64,000 nucleotides of DNA. Origin: Rhopalosiphum padi (lineage: Eukaryota > Arthropoda > Insecta > Hemiptera > Aphididae). The translations under genes were made by a program, and so were the position numbers. The stretch's first letter is position 1, and each line of letters opens with the position of its first letter. Shown piece after piece: positions 52,801-64,000 of the stretch. The stretch lies in the NCBI RefSeq assembly GCF_020882245.1, contig NC_083597.1, positions 14,914,581 through 14,978,580 of the forward strand, written 5' to 3'. Below the pieces are notes generated by a model, which saw only the letters and a program-made list of their open reading frames with translations, did not search any database and had not been told where the DNA came from.

Positions 52801-52934
52801 TGTTATTAAGTACCTATGTTTCATGGTATACCTATTGATATTGTTATAAAATAAATTTATTTTACCATAATTATTACGGTAAGTTGGTTCAATTTTTTTT
52901 CGGTAATTTACCCTGCGTTTCTGTGCGTCTACGG

Positions 52935-53073
52935 CAGTGTTTCTCAACCTTTTTATTATGGCGACACACTATTAAAATTGTTCATACTTCGTGTACATTT
53001 TGTTTCATTTAATATTAGTTCTTCCCGCGACACGTTTGGACTTACCCGGTGACACACCGGTTGAGAAACACTG
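52935..53073. mobile_element. hAT-type MITE with target-site duplication
   Basis: Both ends read CAGTGTTTCTCAACC (left end at 52935; right end on the other strand from 53073), a perfect 15-bp terminal inverted repeat typical of hAT elements. The 8-bp flanks GTCTACGG (52927-52934) and GTCCACGG (53074-53081) differ at one position, matching the 8-bp duplication hAT transposases make. The element is 139 bp and non-coding. Confidence 0.9.
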
Positions 53074-53099
53074 GTCCACGGTGTACGCGCGCCTACGCT

Positions 53100-53784
53100 A
53101 ATCACAATTAAAATAAGACTCATCTAGATAATATAACATAATATTGCCGCGGCACACACGAATTGCAATGATCGTGCTCAGAATTACAGAAAAGAGATTA
53201 AACCTCAGAATGTTCAAGTTATCTACAGTTTTTCTTTCGAGTGGTTTTCGCAAGAAAATGGCATTTATTTTGCGATTTGATTTATCAAGGTTTTCGATTT
53301 ATCGAGATTCCATTGTAGTGTTTTTGAACAGAACAGATTACCTACCTAAATATTCTACTTTGTAGTTTTTGTGGTATTGAAACATTATGGATGAGCCGAA
53401 GAGGAATCACATTCTCTTTTCTATGAAAACGGTTAGAGCGCGCCACGTACTACGCTAATAGAAACAACATTGTTATTGTTCTGTGGTTTAAACCTTGGTT
53501 AAAACCCTAACCGTACAACTGTACTATCTTCGACCATGATTTCAATAATAAAGTTGTTTATATTGTTATGATAACAATGTTGTTTGATTAAAGACAAAAC
53601 AATATTGTCAATCTAATAGTAAATAGTAATAGATTGTGATCATAATTTGAAACGTTTGAAACGTTAAAATAAATACTGATATTTAAATAAGGTTCATAAC
53701 ACGACTGTTCTACTGCTTTGAAGTCTATATCGTAAGTGTATAATTTGTTTTACACAGTACCAAATAACACGACAAGCGAAAAGA
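53100..53784 (+). promoter_or_regulatory. Upstream region and 5' leader of CNOT10
   Basis: Lies between the hAT MITE and the CNOT10 start codon. It holds five ATTGTT/AACAAT words at 53469, 53475, 53562, 53573 and 53598, arranged in a 14-bp inverted repeat (53463-53476 with 53571-53584) and an 8+1+8 palindrome (53562-53578). The transcription start was not located. Confidence 0.4.
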
Positions 53785-56568
53785 ATGTCCGACAAACAAG
53801 AATCGAACGGCAAAGGGACTGCTGCCAATATAACAGATCAAGAACGCGATTGGGCTCAGCAAGCATTGGCCGAGTATGAAAAAAAAAATTACAAATCTTG
53901 CTTAGAACATCTGCAACGAATCGAAGATTCGAGGCCCAATGACCCCAAAGTACTGCTCAACAAGGCCATCGTTGAGTTCTACGAAAGCGGTCTATGTACT
54001 GCTGACAAATTTCAGAAGTCATTTATAGATGTCTGTAAGCAGGTAACTTGTTATAATATTACCATTTAATTATATGAGGTACCTCGTCTTTTAATTTGTT
54101 TTTCAATAATGTCATTGTTTATAGGTGGAATTAAATCTAGAACTATTGGATTCTTTAGAAGACGTTGAAAACTGCATTTACTATTACAACTATGCTGTAT
54201 TTTTATACCACTTGAAACATTATACCAAAGCACTGGCTATGATAAATAAAGTTTACTCATTTATTGAATCACTAGGTAATCATTTATTGTATACGATATT
54301 AAATTATGTTCACATGTAATCAATATTTAACTTGTTATAGAGGAAAGTTTGGCTCATAAAGTATGCCTGCTGATAGTCCAGTTACATATAGACACTAATA
54401 AACCTGCAGAAGCACTGAAATTGATTACTTATATTGAAAGTCAATTTGTATCAACAGATAATGCCACTAACATATTAACTGGTAGTGCAGATCAAGGAGG
54501 TCCAATTCATACCGAAGCAGAGAAAACAGAAAAAGTATAATATATAATATGACTGAGTTATAAATAACTCAAATTTCCAAAGGTTAATTAATTATTCCAA
54601 TTCTGTAGAAAGCCAATTTAGATGCTGCTACTGATGCATTTCGAGTCAGTCTTATTCAGTATCGAGTTAGGTCTCTTATGGAGCTAAATTTATTTGATGA
54701 ATGTTGTCAACAATTAAATACAATCAAAGAAAAACAAGTAGTGTATTAATTTATTATTTTTATAAATAAATAAAAAAAATTTATTAACAAATTATTTTAT
54801 ATACCTTTTCAGGACTCAATTACAATGTTTTTAATAGGAAAATTAGAATATCTTCGTGGCAATCATAAAGAAGCACTTAACATTTTAAAAGAAATTCCTG
54901 TGAAAGACGATTTTATGTAAGAATTTCTTACATTATAAATTTAAGTGTAATTTTATTGTTCATCAACATTTCTATTACAGAGAGACTGGAGAGTGTTCTT
55001 CAGTTTTAATAAATAATAATGTAGCTTGTTTGTACCATTATGCTAAAAAACCTACCTTGTCATTCACATCTATTTACAAAGCAATTGTCCAACACCAAAA
55101 AAATATCGTTGATGTTACAAAGCCTATTCAAGGTATGAAGCAAAACCAATAATAAATATTGTAATCGTTAAATTATTTATTCAATAATAAATATTTGATC
55201 TTGAGTAGCTGAAGGTAGTTTATCAGGTCAACCACTTCATATAATTGGTGCAAGTATTAAAACTGAGCTTATGTTCAATTTGGGCATAAGTCTATTACAT
55301 GCTCGAAAACCCGAAGAAGCATTTGACTGTCTAATTGAAGCTGTACAAACTTATCACATGAATCCTAGGCTTTGGTTAAGATTAGCGGAATGTTGTATTA
55401 TGACTCATAAAAAAGTTAGTTGGCGTTAAATTAAACCATAAAGTATGGAAATGCCACGTATATTCTTTGATTTTAGAGCAATGACAGAGATTTTGATTTC
55501 AAGAAACCTTATATTGAAGGTGTTGTTGGCTCTGGTAAACACAGAAAAATTATTTTGAAGTCACAGTTGTTTCCAGACACAAAATACAGGTTAGCTTACA
55601 AACAAATTGTTGTATGTTTCAACATTTTTAACCTTAATTATTTTCAAATGTTATAGTTGTGAAGCAGTTTCGGCATCCATTCCAATGCCAAGTCTTGAAT
55701 TTGGCTCACTGTGTGTTCGTAATGCAGTTTTATTAATTCAAAACGATACTATTGACTGTTCACCTTCTCACACACCCATAAACACACCTCACAAAGACTA
55801 TCTTTTTGGCTGTATTCAATCAGCTGGAGCATATATAGCCTTATGTCTAGGAGATCCAGTGGTTGCATTGAAATATTCACAAGAGTTACTTAAGTCTGAC
55901 AAAATTAACAAAGTTCATAAGTAAGTCAGTATAATATTATTGTTTGTTATCTTACAAACTATTATGTTTTTTATTTATAGATTTTTAGGTCATTTATATG
56001 CAGCTGAAGCACTAATATTGTCAGATAAACCAAATGAAGCAATAGATATGTTGAAAGAGTCCAATGCTTTTGATGATATTGAACCAGAAATACACGAACA
56101 GCTTAAAACTGAACAATGGAAGCCGGACAAACAGAAATCTGCCAAGGCTGTTCTTTATTATAACTTAGCGGTAGCGTTAACACTAAGGGGTGACCTTGAT
56201 AAAGCTGGAGAATTACTTAAACAAGTAAGATCAGTATTAAATTTAATTCAAACAAATATAAAAATCAACTTTTTCTTATTTTAAAAATATTTTGAGTATA
56301 ACTTGTTTGAAGATTATTATTTTATTAATAAGTATAACATTGTGACCCTTTTAGATATGGCTGTCAAAAATCGAACATGTTTCAGTACCAGTTCATGTTG
56401 TCATTTTGGCTCTATATATTCACTTACGATTAGGTAAGAAAATATAAAACTATTCAAGGTAAATTTCATTTAAATTTTTTCTTAAATATTTTCTTAATAT
56501 CTGTTCCAGGCCAAAAAGAAATTGCAATAACCTTAATAAAACAAAATTGTCCACAAGCAAAACGATAG
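53785..56568 (+). CDS. CNOT10: CCR4-NOT transcription complex subunit 10, complete
   Basis: Twelve exons: 53785-54042, 54125-54275, 54341-54534, 54609-54737, 54813-54916, 54981-55132, 55209-55414, 55477-55589, 55657-55920, 55981-56224, 56355-56433, 56510-56568; 1953 nt, 650 aa, all phases consistent, all GT-AG. CNOT10 is a TPR-repeat scaffold that pairs with CNOT11 on the N-terminal part of CNOT1 in the cytoplasmic deadenylase complex. Recognition rests on family blocks in order: TDQERDWAQQAL at the N-terminus, DVENCIYYYNYAVFLYHLKH, KLEYLRGN, FDCLIEAVQTYHMNPRLWLR followed by LAECC (the most conserved block), GSGKHRKIILKSQ, PMPSLEFGSLCVRNA, KFLGHLYAAEALI and ILALYIHLRLG. The start ATG has a purine at -3. 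The protein stops at QNCPQAKR, roughly 40 residues earlier than vertebrate CNOT10, losing the low-complexity tail. It converges with the LIM gene downstream. Confidence 0.95.
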
Positions 56569-56649
56569 GTAAAATAAAATGTTAAGTTACTATAAAATTA
56601 CATTATATTAATACTTATAACAACAATAACATACTTGCATGTATTATAT

Positions 56650-56655
56650 TTTATT
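56650..56655 (-). terminator. Candidate poly(A) signal of the LIM gene
   Basis: TTTATT on the plus strand, hence AATAAA on the minus strand, 249 bases past the LIM-gene stop. If used, its transcript end lies opposite the CNOT10 3' UTR. Confidence 0.35.
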
Positions 56656-56688
56656 TTATATATGTAAGTATATGATAGTATAGATATC

Positions 56689-56709
56689 AATAAAAATTTA
56701 AAAAATAAA
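56689..56709 (+). terminator. Poly(A) signals of CNOT10
   Basis: AATAAA at 56689-56694 and again at 56704-56709, 121 and 136 bases after the stop codon, followed by T/A-rich sequence. A CT microsatellite lies further on at about 56769-56782. Confidence 0.6.
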
Positions 56710-56903
56710 TTGTTTACATTAATTAAAAAAAAAAAAAAAAAACACAACAACAACAAAATACAATTTTACTCTCTCTCTCTCCTTCGTTCTCTTTATAATA
56801 TTATATAATATTACATTATACATATTAAATAAAATATTTTTAAAAATTTAACACTTGAATTCGTATTTTATATGTTTTAATACTATTTCACTTAACGTAC
56901 TTC

Positions 56904-56926
56904 CTATACGCAACTGAATTTTACTC
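56904..56926 (-). CDS. smash: Smash-like terminal micro-exon encoding the PDZ ligand
   Basis: A 23-bp exon after acceptor GTTTGCAG supplies two bases of a glycine codon, then VKFSCV and a TAG at 56906-56904. The -SCV end fits a class I PDZ ligand, as expected for a Bazooka-binding Smash protein. Too short for ORF-based finders. Reading through the previous donor would give GTSCLLNVNHTYF instead. Confidence 0.75.
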
Positions 56927-59900
56927 CTGCAAACACATCAATGGCAAAATATTATAATCACGGCGACCACTTGATTACTGATTTATTAAAAGTAGGTGTG
57001 ATTAACATTTAACAAACAAGACGTACCATCATCACTCGAAAAACAATTGTGACAATGCAACTTTTTGTTCCTGACCCGTACGTCAGTTCCCATTAAGCCG
57101 TCGCCCAACTGCACGCAGCAAACGCAACACTTAAAGCACTCAATGTGATAAAACAACTGCAGGCTCTCAATGATCATGGCGGCGCCTCGGCCAAGTTCCA
57201 CTGCGCAGTGCGAACACTTCTTCTTGCCACTGACGCTCAACATCGATTCTTGTGGAGCAGCATCACTGGTGATGTGATCGTGTCTATAAAAGTTACACCC
57301 GACAGAATCCATTATCAAATCAAGTGTTCTCATGTCATTTTAGAGACAAAATTAGAATATGTACATTATGCTGACCCCTTCTGAATTTCAATTATGTGTG
57401 TGTGTGCGTATTTCCGAATATAAACTTAGAAATTAAGATACATTTTTAAAGCTTAATAACTCAAGAATGATGAACAACATTGGACAAGGAATGTTTTTTT
57501 AAATTCTTTTGTTCTAACTTTTTACATAATATTTAAATACTTAAATTTAGTATCAAACATTCAAGAAAGTTATAAAAATTCTAGAAATTCAGATGGAGCT
57601 TGATAAAATACATTTTTAATAACATTAAACGGAATTTTAGTGAATAATCACCTATGAAAATCGTTGAATGATAGACGGTCTTGCACGCGCTGAGTCAAGG
57701 TATTAATGACTGAGTCGGGCAAAGGTTTTTTGTTGTGTGCCGGCGGTGGTGGAGGCGGCAGAGCCGGCCTGGTACGCGATCGTGGTTGGTTTGATGCAAT
57801 TGCGCCGGGCGGCACTTGACGATTACACCGGTCGACTAGACGACGGTGTTCTGCTTCCTAAAAGCAAAGTTATAATGCATAACAATATAAATCGTACGAA
57901 CACTGCAGATAGTTTATGTTACAAAATTTGATTCGACTTACTTGAATAAGCCAATGTTGGTAATTATATTTTTCTGACTGACTATTAATCGGCTTTCTTT
58001 TGGCGTAGACGTTCTGCTGGACTGGTCTAGGACAACCGTTCTGAGAAGACCTAAAATATGATCATAATTTGTTAAACACACGGATTCGATTTAAACAGTA
58101 TAATGAATAGTGTACGTTTATTATTATGAATATTTAATTTCATGCGTGTGAGCGTGGTCCTGGTCCTATATGATTGCAACGCGCCACAAGTGTGATCACC
58201 AAATTGTGATTAATAAATTAACAAACACCCACCGCACTTCAACTAGAAGTATTCGAACAAGACAACGCACGACTACAGCGCGCATATGATATATTTATTT
58301 TATATATTTTTTTTTTTCGTTTAATTCGTCACCACTGTGGCACCGTGGGTTGTTTGCTTTTTATTGCGAGGTAAGAACCAAACAAAATTTGTCAAAGGTA
58401 GGTGTTGAATATCGTGTAAATAATATGTGAAATACTCGACGTGAAAATAGCCAAAAGAGAGAAGAAATTAGTATTCCTACCTACCTTTTTTTACACACAC
58501 GTATCGTGTTCACGTTGTATAAGTATTAAGTTATGAGATGCATTTAGGTATTAAATTAATCAATAGGTATAAAACTTAAAATAATACGAAAATGATACAC
58601 ACCATGTAAAATCTTCGGGTTGATGGTGTTGACTGGTGCTATGAACAGGCTGCTGTTGCTGAAAATGCACAAACGTGACAACGATTAATGATTAAGTATT
58701 TAATATTTTTTAAGCAATTAACATATTTATATCCATTATCATAGATAAAATACAAAGTTACATAACTACACAAGTAAGTGGAATAAATCCTCAGAGTATA
58801 CTTACTTAAGTTGTTTCATTTATTGAATATCTTCAAAAAAAAATATATTTAATTTTTTCGTGGTTGAAATAGAAGGTAAAGGATAAAAATTATTTTCTCC
58901 CAAAATAGAATCCAATTTATAAATATTTGAAAAATAAAACAAATTTTTAAACGCTAGGTATAGTAAGTTATTATACGTTACAAGGTGGAAATTTAAAAAT
59001 GTATTTTTGTGGGGGCTCCAATGTACTTAATATATTATATAGTAATATTATAATATGTAGATAAGTAATTTATCATGAAATATTTATACTTTACTGTATA
59101 TATTTGTGTACATACATATTATATGTCATTAAATTACATTTTTTAAATCATAATAATTGCACAGAGACTTTTTTATTAAATAACCTAAGCCGATAAACCT
59201 AACCTAACTTGGGTGGGTCAGCTTTAGTTAGTAAATTCAAAATAAAAAAATAATTTCAACGACACTGAAAATGTGTATCAACTTAAAAAATGCAGTTAGG
59301 TTATTATTATATAACTCTATACCTACTCTATAACTCATATAATTATTAATTGTTATGATATTAGTATATTACGTATCTATATTACACAGTGGTATGTCTC
59401 AGACATAAATATTCTTTACAACTAATATAGTAATAAGTTTTATTATACATATAATTTTAGAAAACTGTAATAGATTAATGTATAGCACCTTATTTTTCAT
59501 TTTCATCAAATATTTAAATGGTTTTGAGTTAGTTATAAAGTTCAACATGGTAAAAGACTGGTAGAGGACTAGAGGAGTAAATGTTAAATAAACATGAGGA
59601 CATGAACATATTACCTTTGTATAATATGTATACTTTTTAGGGTGTTAATTAACAAGCCAACAGTCGTTATAAGAATTATAATTCTATGGAAAACTCTGAC
59701 TCTCTAAGCGATTAGGAGTAATTTATAGACGGGCGAAAAAAGTTCAGAGCAAACTAAAATATTATCAAACGAAGCTCACCTCCAAGTTTGGCATGGACTG
59801 AGTATGGTCCAGTGTCGGTGGCTGTGGTCCGGCGTTCGTGACAGAAGCAGATGATGAGATGTCTTGCATTGAGTGGCGGGTGGGCGGCGGCAACCAGTGA

Positions 59901-62900
59901 GCCGATCCTACCCGAGCGCACTCTTGATTATTTAGGTCCTCTTCGAGTTCTTTTAATTTTTTCACTAATTTTTCACCTACAACAAACCAAACAATTAATA
60001 TGTTTCATCATGTCGAATATTATATTTATAAAAAATCTTGGGTTAAAAACCAACAGATAGCACACAGATACAATTAAAAAAAAAAAAAATTGAATAACGG
60101 CCAGTTTAAAAAATTATTACCATTGCCATTTTAATTATGATAATTGTCCACTAATATACTGCCCGAGACGATTGGGTTGTGGTTGGGGGGGGGGGTAGGT
60201 ATGGTATATTATATTAAAATGATTACACAGGAACTCAGGTTTCGTAGAATTTTCGGATTATGATAAATGTTTTTTATGCGAAAGAAGAAGACTTTTGACA
60301 TCGAACTCCGATAGTTTTATTTTATTTTAAATAATAGTTTAAAATTTAAGGTTATAAGATTGGTGAACAGAGTTCAATTAGGGCTATAAAATATTTCTCT
60401 CTATACTTAAAAAAAAAATCAAAATAAATTTTATAAGACGAGATAATTATTCTAATAGAGTACATTTTTTCAGACAAAATTACTCCTTCTACCTACATAT
60501 ATTATTATTTATTATTGACTCGTGGCACTTGGCAATCATTGTCAAGTAATGACATTTTATTACAATTTATAAAAAAATAATGCTAATATTACTTATCTTT
60601 TTCTAAACAGGCTATTTGTAATTTTGTATTAATTGTATTTAATATTGTCCTATCCGTTGCGTTTTTAATCCCGGGGGGTTATTATAGTAAGTACAAAAAA
60701 TATTTTGTTGTCAATACCAGATGATATCGGAAGAGTTGTAATATACGGGTGAAGTCGTTTAAAGTGTTTAAACCATCGTTTACCTATATTATTTTGAGCT
60801 GCTTTATTCTTCAACTGATTACATCGACTCTGTTCTTCTACTTGTAATATGTCTCTCATATATTGACTACTCTCGCTGTCGCCACCGTCGTCTACATACA
60901 CGTTCTGTGACGGAATATTGTTGACGTTCTCGTAAATCTGCAACGTCGTAATTTTCTACTCAGACAAAATGTTATAGTATATAATATATATGGCAAACAT
61001 GAATGTCAAGATAACCACGATTACGACATAATATGCACGGCACTATAAAGGATATTTCCTGAAGGTTTCACGTTTTCGTTATAAACTTCGAGAAAGAACT
61101 GCACATGCTAGTAAGTGGAAATCAAAAACCAATTTAACGTTTTTCAAATGCGGGATTTTTAAAAGTAGTTACGTACGATACCTTTAAATTAGATATTTAA
61201 TTAATAAGTCCTTGAATTTTTATTTTATTAAAAAATGGATTCTATGGTTTTATTTTTGGTTTTATTGTAATGTTGCACGGAAAACCTTGAAACATTCTGC
61301 ATATTGTGTATTGAATATTATCGTTTATGGTATGATATAAAGTATTGAATACAGCAAATTTCACTAACCCTGGTGGTATCATGTGGTTGCCGTTCGGGTT
61401 TGTTCTGGTTGTACAAAAGTTTTTCTAGTCGACGCTCCTCTTCCAGAAACAACGATAAATCGGGGGGTTTGGACTTCAAATTTTCCAAATCTATAATACA
61501 TAATATACAGCATAAGCATAAGTTGTGGAATTGTAAGTGTGATTGTTTATATCTAAATCGTTTTATCGAAGACTTACCATGCTCGTAGCTGGCATTACCG
61601 TTCGTGTATTCTTCCAGACCAAGGAAACTGGAACGTTTCATCCACATTTCTTTCTTTATGCGTTTGGCTGACTCCAAGATGTCCATGGCCTATGTGTCGC
61701 AATAATAACATATCGCATTCAGTACCATATATATTAATTATAGGTAATAAATAATAATTAATACTTACGGGTTCCAGCGGAAGTTGTACCTGACTATCAT
61801 CGTCAGGATATGCGTCTACAGGTGGTGGAGGTGGTTTCTCTTTGGGTGGTTCCAGTGCATTGACGGGAGTCAATTCAAGTACCTGAAAAAGACATCATCG
61901 ATATTAGTCAAAAGTCGGTTTAAATACGCTAAATAAAAAAGTGGTTAAGAATTCACTCAATCATAAAAAAAAAAAGAAAAATAATAAATCACTACAGTCT
62001 ATTGTGAGAGCACAATTCGAGCGAACCTATTATGTATATAATTTCAAATTATTACTGATCTACAAAATATGCTAAGCCTTATAAATTTGTGGTTAAAATA
62101 ATATAATCCAAACGATCGAGGGACATTACGGTTTGCGATCAAATCGTGTAATCGTTCCGTTAAACCGCGTGATGCGGTGTATTATAATATTATTCACCGC
62201 ATAAAGTATTGAAATATATAAGAAACTCGAGTGGAGGTTTTGGTTAAACATAGATAGTTCCTATATTATATATGTAGTTACAAAGCACGTGCGTCATTAG
62301 ATAGGTACCTATATTAAAATGTTAAACTAGCAGTTTCCAAGCTCCTGTGATTCGCGGTTTCCTTATTATAGAAATAACATGGTCCACATCTGCCAATAAT
62401 ACAATTATTTGCATCGAAAAGGTAAAAAAAATGTATAAGTATAGTAAAATATACAGGTATATACTCTGTATGCTATACAGGCTAACAATAATAAAAAATA
62501 ATATTGATATTCTTGTTATACGTCGCATAAATTGAAATAACAAAGTGCATAATAGTATGGGTATGTATATATTACATGGTGTTGTAAATCTGTTTTTTCT
62601 TTGAGATGAATATCGCTGATTTTATACCTAACCTAATCTATCCTACAAGCTGCAGTATAGAAATACCGGAGCAAGTTTAATTCTTATGTATAATTGTTTG
62701 TCGTTTAATATATAATAAGTATCTGTGACTTTCCATTCTAAGTGGATCCACTCGTCACAAATATTATAAAAATTTTTTAAAAAAAAAATGTAACATGTCC
62801 TAAATATTAGTATTTGGTATTTTTATAGGATTCTCTCAATATCCTATACTTTAAAATATAAAATGATATTTTTTTAAAACTATATCAAGCATACACAGGT

Positions 62901-63588
62901 CATTCCTATATAATTTTTCGTCCAGTCCATAATTAGTATAAACGCAATATATAAGACAGCTCCGTATACAACTCACTATAGTGCAATATGTACTAATAAT
63001 GTTATACAATATAAAACAGTCACATGTAACTCATACGATATTATGTGTGTATAGTATTCTTATATATATATACCATGTTGTACGTGTCGTCGACGTGTTG
63101 TTGGACGACGTTCGATGGCTGCTGCAGCAGCACAGGACTGGGCTGCAAGTTGGATCGTTCTTCGTCATCGGCTTGGCTCACGCAACTCGACATGTCCTCG
63201 GTGTGCACGCCACTGTCTTCGGCGCTTAGACACGAACCCGGATAATTACCGTCATCCGGGTCTTCAGCTGTGTGACCACATTCCTGGTCCAAACTGTCGA
63301 TCGAGTGCCGGCTGACTAGATCGGAAAGGGACGAAAGCTGTTGATTATGACGAATATGCTGCAGGTGATGGTGGTACTCGTCCTCCACCATGCAAACACG
63401 TTCTTTCTCCAGTGCTACTATGGGTTTTTCTTCTTCGGCCATCATCTCTTCCTCCGTCACCGCTGCGGTTATTTCGTCTTCAATTTCTGAGTCAACGGCT
63501 ATATCGCGATGTTGCAGTATTTCTTCCTCGGTACTGTACGTCATTTGCTGTTCACTTTGCGGCTCAACGACCTTAGATGGATCTGTTG
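56904..63588 (-). CDS. smash: Smash/LMO7/LIMCH1-type LIM-domain junction protein, 3' part
   Basis: Eleven exons, 5' to 3': 63588-63074, 61882-61769, 61689-61578, 61490-61369, 60937-60784, 59976-59780, 58658-58603, 58050-57942, 57857-57652, 57283-57027, 56926-56904; phases join throughout, 620 aa seen. The first exon starts in phase 1 after an acceptor, so more coding lies beyond the window. Landmarks by seen residue: acidic N-terminal part, proline run near 190, coiled-coil-prone EKLVKKLKELEEDL near 340, YQHWLIQEAEHRRL near 455-470, DSVINTLTQRVQDRL near 507-521, and one C-terminal LIM domain (about 551-610) with CSHC, HIEC, CVC and CHNC zinc ligands. It ends KFSCV, a class I PDZ-ligand shape. 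Known of the family: Drosophila Smash binds Bazooka/Par-3 PDZ domains at adherens junctions and interacts with Src42A; LMO7 and LIMCH1 are vertebrate relatives. The role here is inferred by homology. Confidence 0.85.
57027..57283 (-). CDS. smash: Smash-like LIM-domain exon
   Basis: Encodes the whole LIM domain. Zinc ligands: KCSHC, then HIEC, CVC and HCHNC, separated by the usual spacings, with a conserved LGRGAAMIIESLQLFYH stretch. GC-richer than its introns. Donor GATG/GTACGT in phase 1. Confidence 0.93.
57284..57651 (-). other. Smash-like intron before the LIM exon
   Basis: 368-bp GT-AG intron (donor GTGATT), AT-rich, nothing else recognised. Confidence 0.8.
58051..58602 (-). other. Smash-like intron
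   Basis: 552-bp GT-AG intron between the 56-bp exon at 58658-58603 and the exon at 58050-57942. Nothing else recognised. Confidence 0.8.
58659..59779 (-). other. Smash-like intron
   Basis: 1.1-kb GT-AG intron (donor GTGAGC), AT-rich. It contains a short CTAACC-type run near 59190-59205. Nothing else recognised. Confidence 0.75.
59977..60783 (-). other. Smash-like intron with a G-run
   Basis: 807-bp GT-AG intron (donor GTAAAC). It has an 11-base G run at 60185-60195, preceded by GTGGTTGTGGTT. Nothing else recognised. Confidence 0.8.
60938..61368 (-). other. Smash-like intron
   Basis: 431-bp GT-AG intron (donor AGG/GTTAGT, acceptor GTTGCAG). Nothing else recognised. Confidence 0.8.
61883..63073 (-). 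other. Smash-like intron
   Basis: 1.2-kb AT-rich GT-AG intron (donor ATG/GTATAT, acceptor TTTTTCAG). The phases of the flanking exons are both 0, so no missing exon is required. Confidence 0.75.
63074..63588 (-). CDS. smash: First visible exon of the Smash-like gene
   Basis: 515 bp, entering in phase 1 after acceptor GTTTTTAG. Encodes 171 residues rich in E, D, S and Q with a histidine/glutamine patch (HHHLQHIRHNQQ) and no recognised domain; probably disordered linker. GC-richer than its introns. Confidence 0.85.
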
Positions 63589-64000
63589 CTAAAAACGAAA
63601 ATACCGTTATAAATATATTATTATGAGGGTTGAAATTTTAATATTCTAAAATTCTAAATAATCGTAAAAAATGCCCTATTAGTATAAGTATACATTTTTT
63701 AGTGTAATATGTGGTGTGTGTACTTATAAAAAAATTATTGCAATGACACTAAAAATTAAACAAGCCATAACTAATCATACAAGTAAAATAAACCATTTCC
63801 AATTTTTTAATATCATTGCGAACAGTTTTATAAAAAAGTGTATAGGTATACCAATTATTTATATTATATTTATTATTACTGTTTATTTTTTACTCAAAAA
63901 ATATTACTTATACAAAGGCAATATACAGTTTATTAAAATATAGGTACTTATTAAAATTCATATGTTTTTTTATATTGGTAGAAAAAAGCTACGGTTAAAT
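63589..64000 (-). other. Start of an upstream intron of the Smash-like gene
   Basis: AT-rich, no coding signal. The rest of the gene lies beyond the right edge. Confidence 0.6.

Noticed and set aside
1..64000. CRISPR arrays, operons, phage or bacterial insertion
   Set aside because: No regularly spaced direct repeats, no ribosome-binding-site-led gene clusters; all genes found are intron-containing animal genes.

Overview
The window looks like nuclear DNA of a sap-feeding insect, most likely an aphid. The evidence is a very AT-rich background, short GT-AG introns in one gene beside multi-kilobase introns in another, frequent TAGGTA/GGTACC words, and several dispersed repeat and MITE families of a type I associate with aphid genomes. 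The species is inferred, not proven. There is no sign of bacterial or viral content, and I saw no tRNA, rRNA or CRISPR.

Layout. Positions 1-30139 hold no protein gene I can defend. They are AT-rich intergenic DNA with GC/CpG-rich patches near 0.8-1.3, 3.7-4.4, 6.5-7.1, 8.0-8.4, 11-12.5, 14-15.6, 17.3-18.4, 21.8-22.5 and 26.3-26.7 kb. Two short open frames there (8132-8320 and 22863-23036) read like coding sequence but are orphans. Positions 30140-43123 (minus) carry a complete nine-exon gene for a copper type II, ascorbate-dependent monooxygenase of the dopamine/tyramine beta-hydroxylase family (609 aa), probably the MOXD1-homolog/olf413 type. All copper ligands are present, and two of its eight introns appear to use GC instead of GT donors. 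Positions 43.4-53.7 kb are intergenic and rich in mobile-element remnants: a MITE-like inverted repeat, a decayed multi-frame coding remnant, a ~1-kb repeat bounded by inverted 13-mers, and a hAT-type MITE with target-site duplication.

Positions 53785-56568 (plus) carry a complete twelve-exon gene for CNOT10 (650 aa), a TPR-type subunit of the CCR4-NOT deadenylase complex. Positions 56904-63588 (minus) carry the last eleven coding exons of a Smash/LMO7/LIMCH1-type LIM-domain junction protein (620 aa seen; the 5' part lies beyond the right edge). It ends in a likely class I PDZ ligand. CNOT10 and the LIM gene converge tail to tail, with 335 bp between stop codons and poly(A) signals that suggest overlapping transcripts.

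The three genes have unrelated jobs: catecholamine/tyramine-like hydroxylation in the secretory pathway, mRNA deadenylation, and adherens-junction/actin scaffolding. No operon-like or system-level link is seen. The most interesting leads are the paired GC-AG introns, a phase-compatible candidate alternative last exon in the monooxygenase gene, a CpG island with a well-contexted ATG inside one of its introns, and the repeat family with inverted boundaries.
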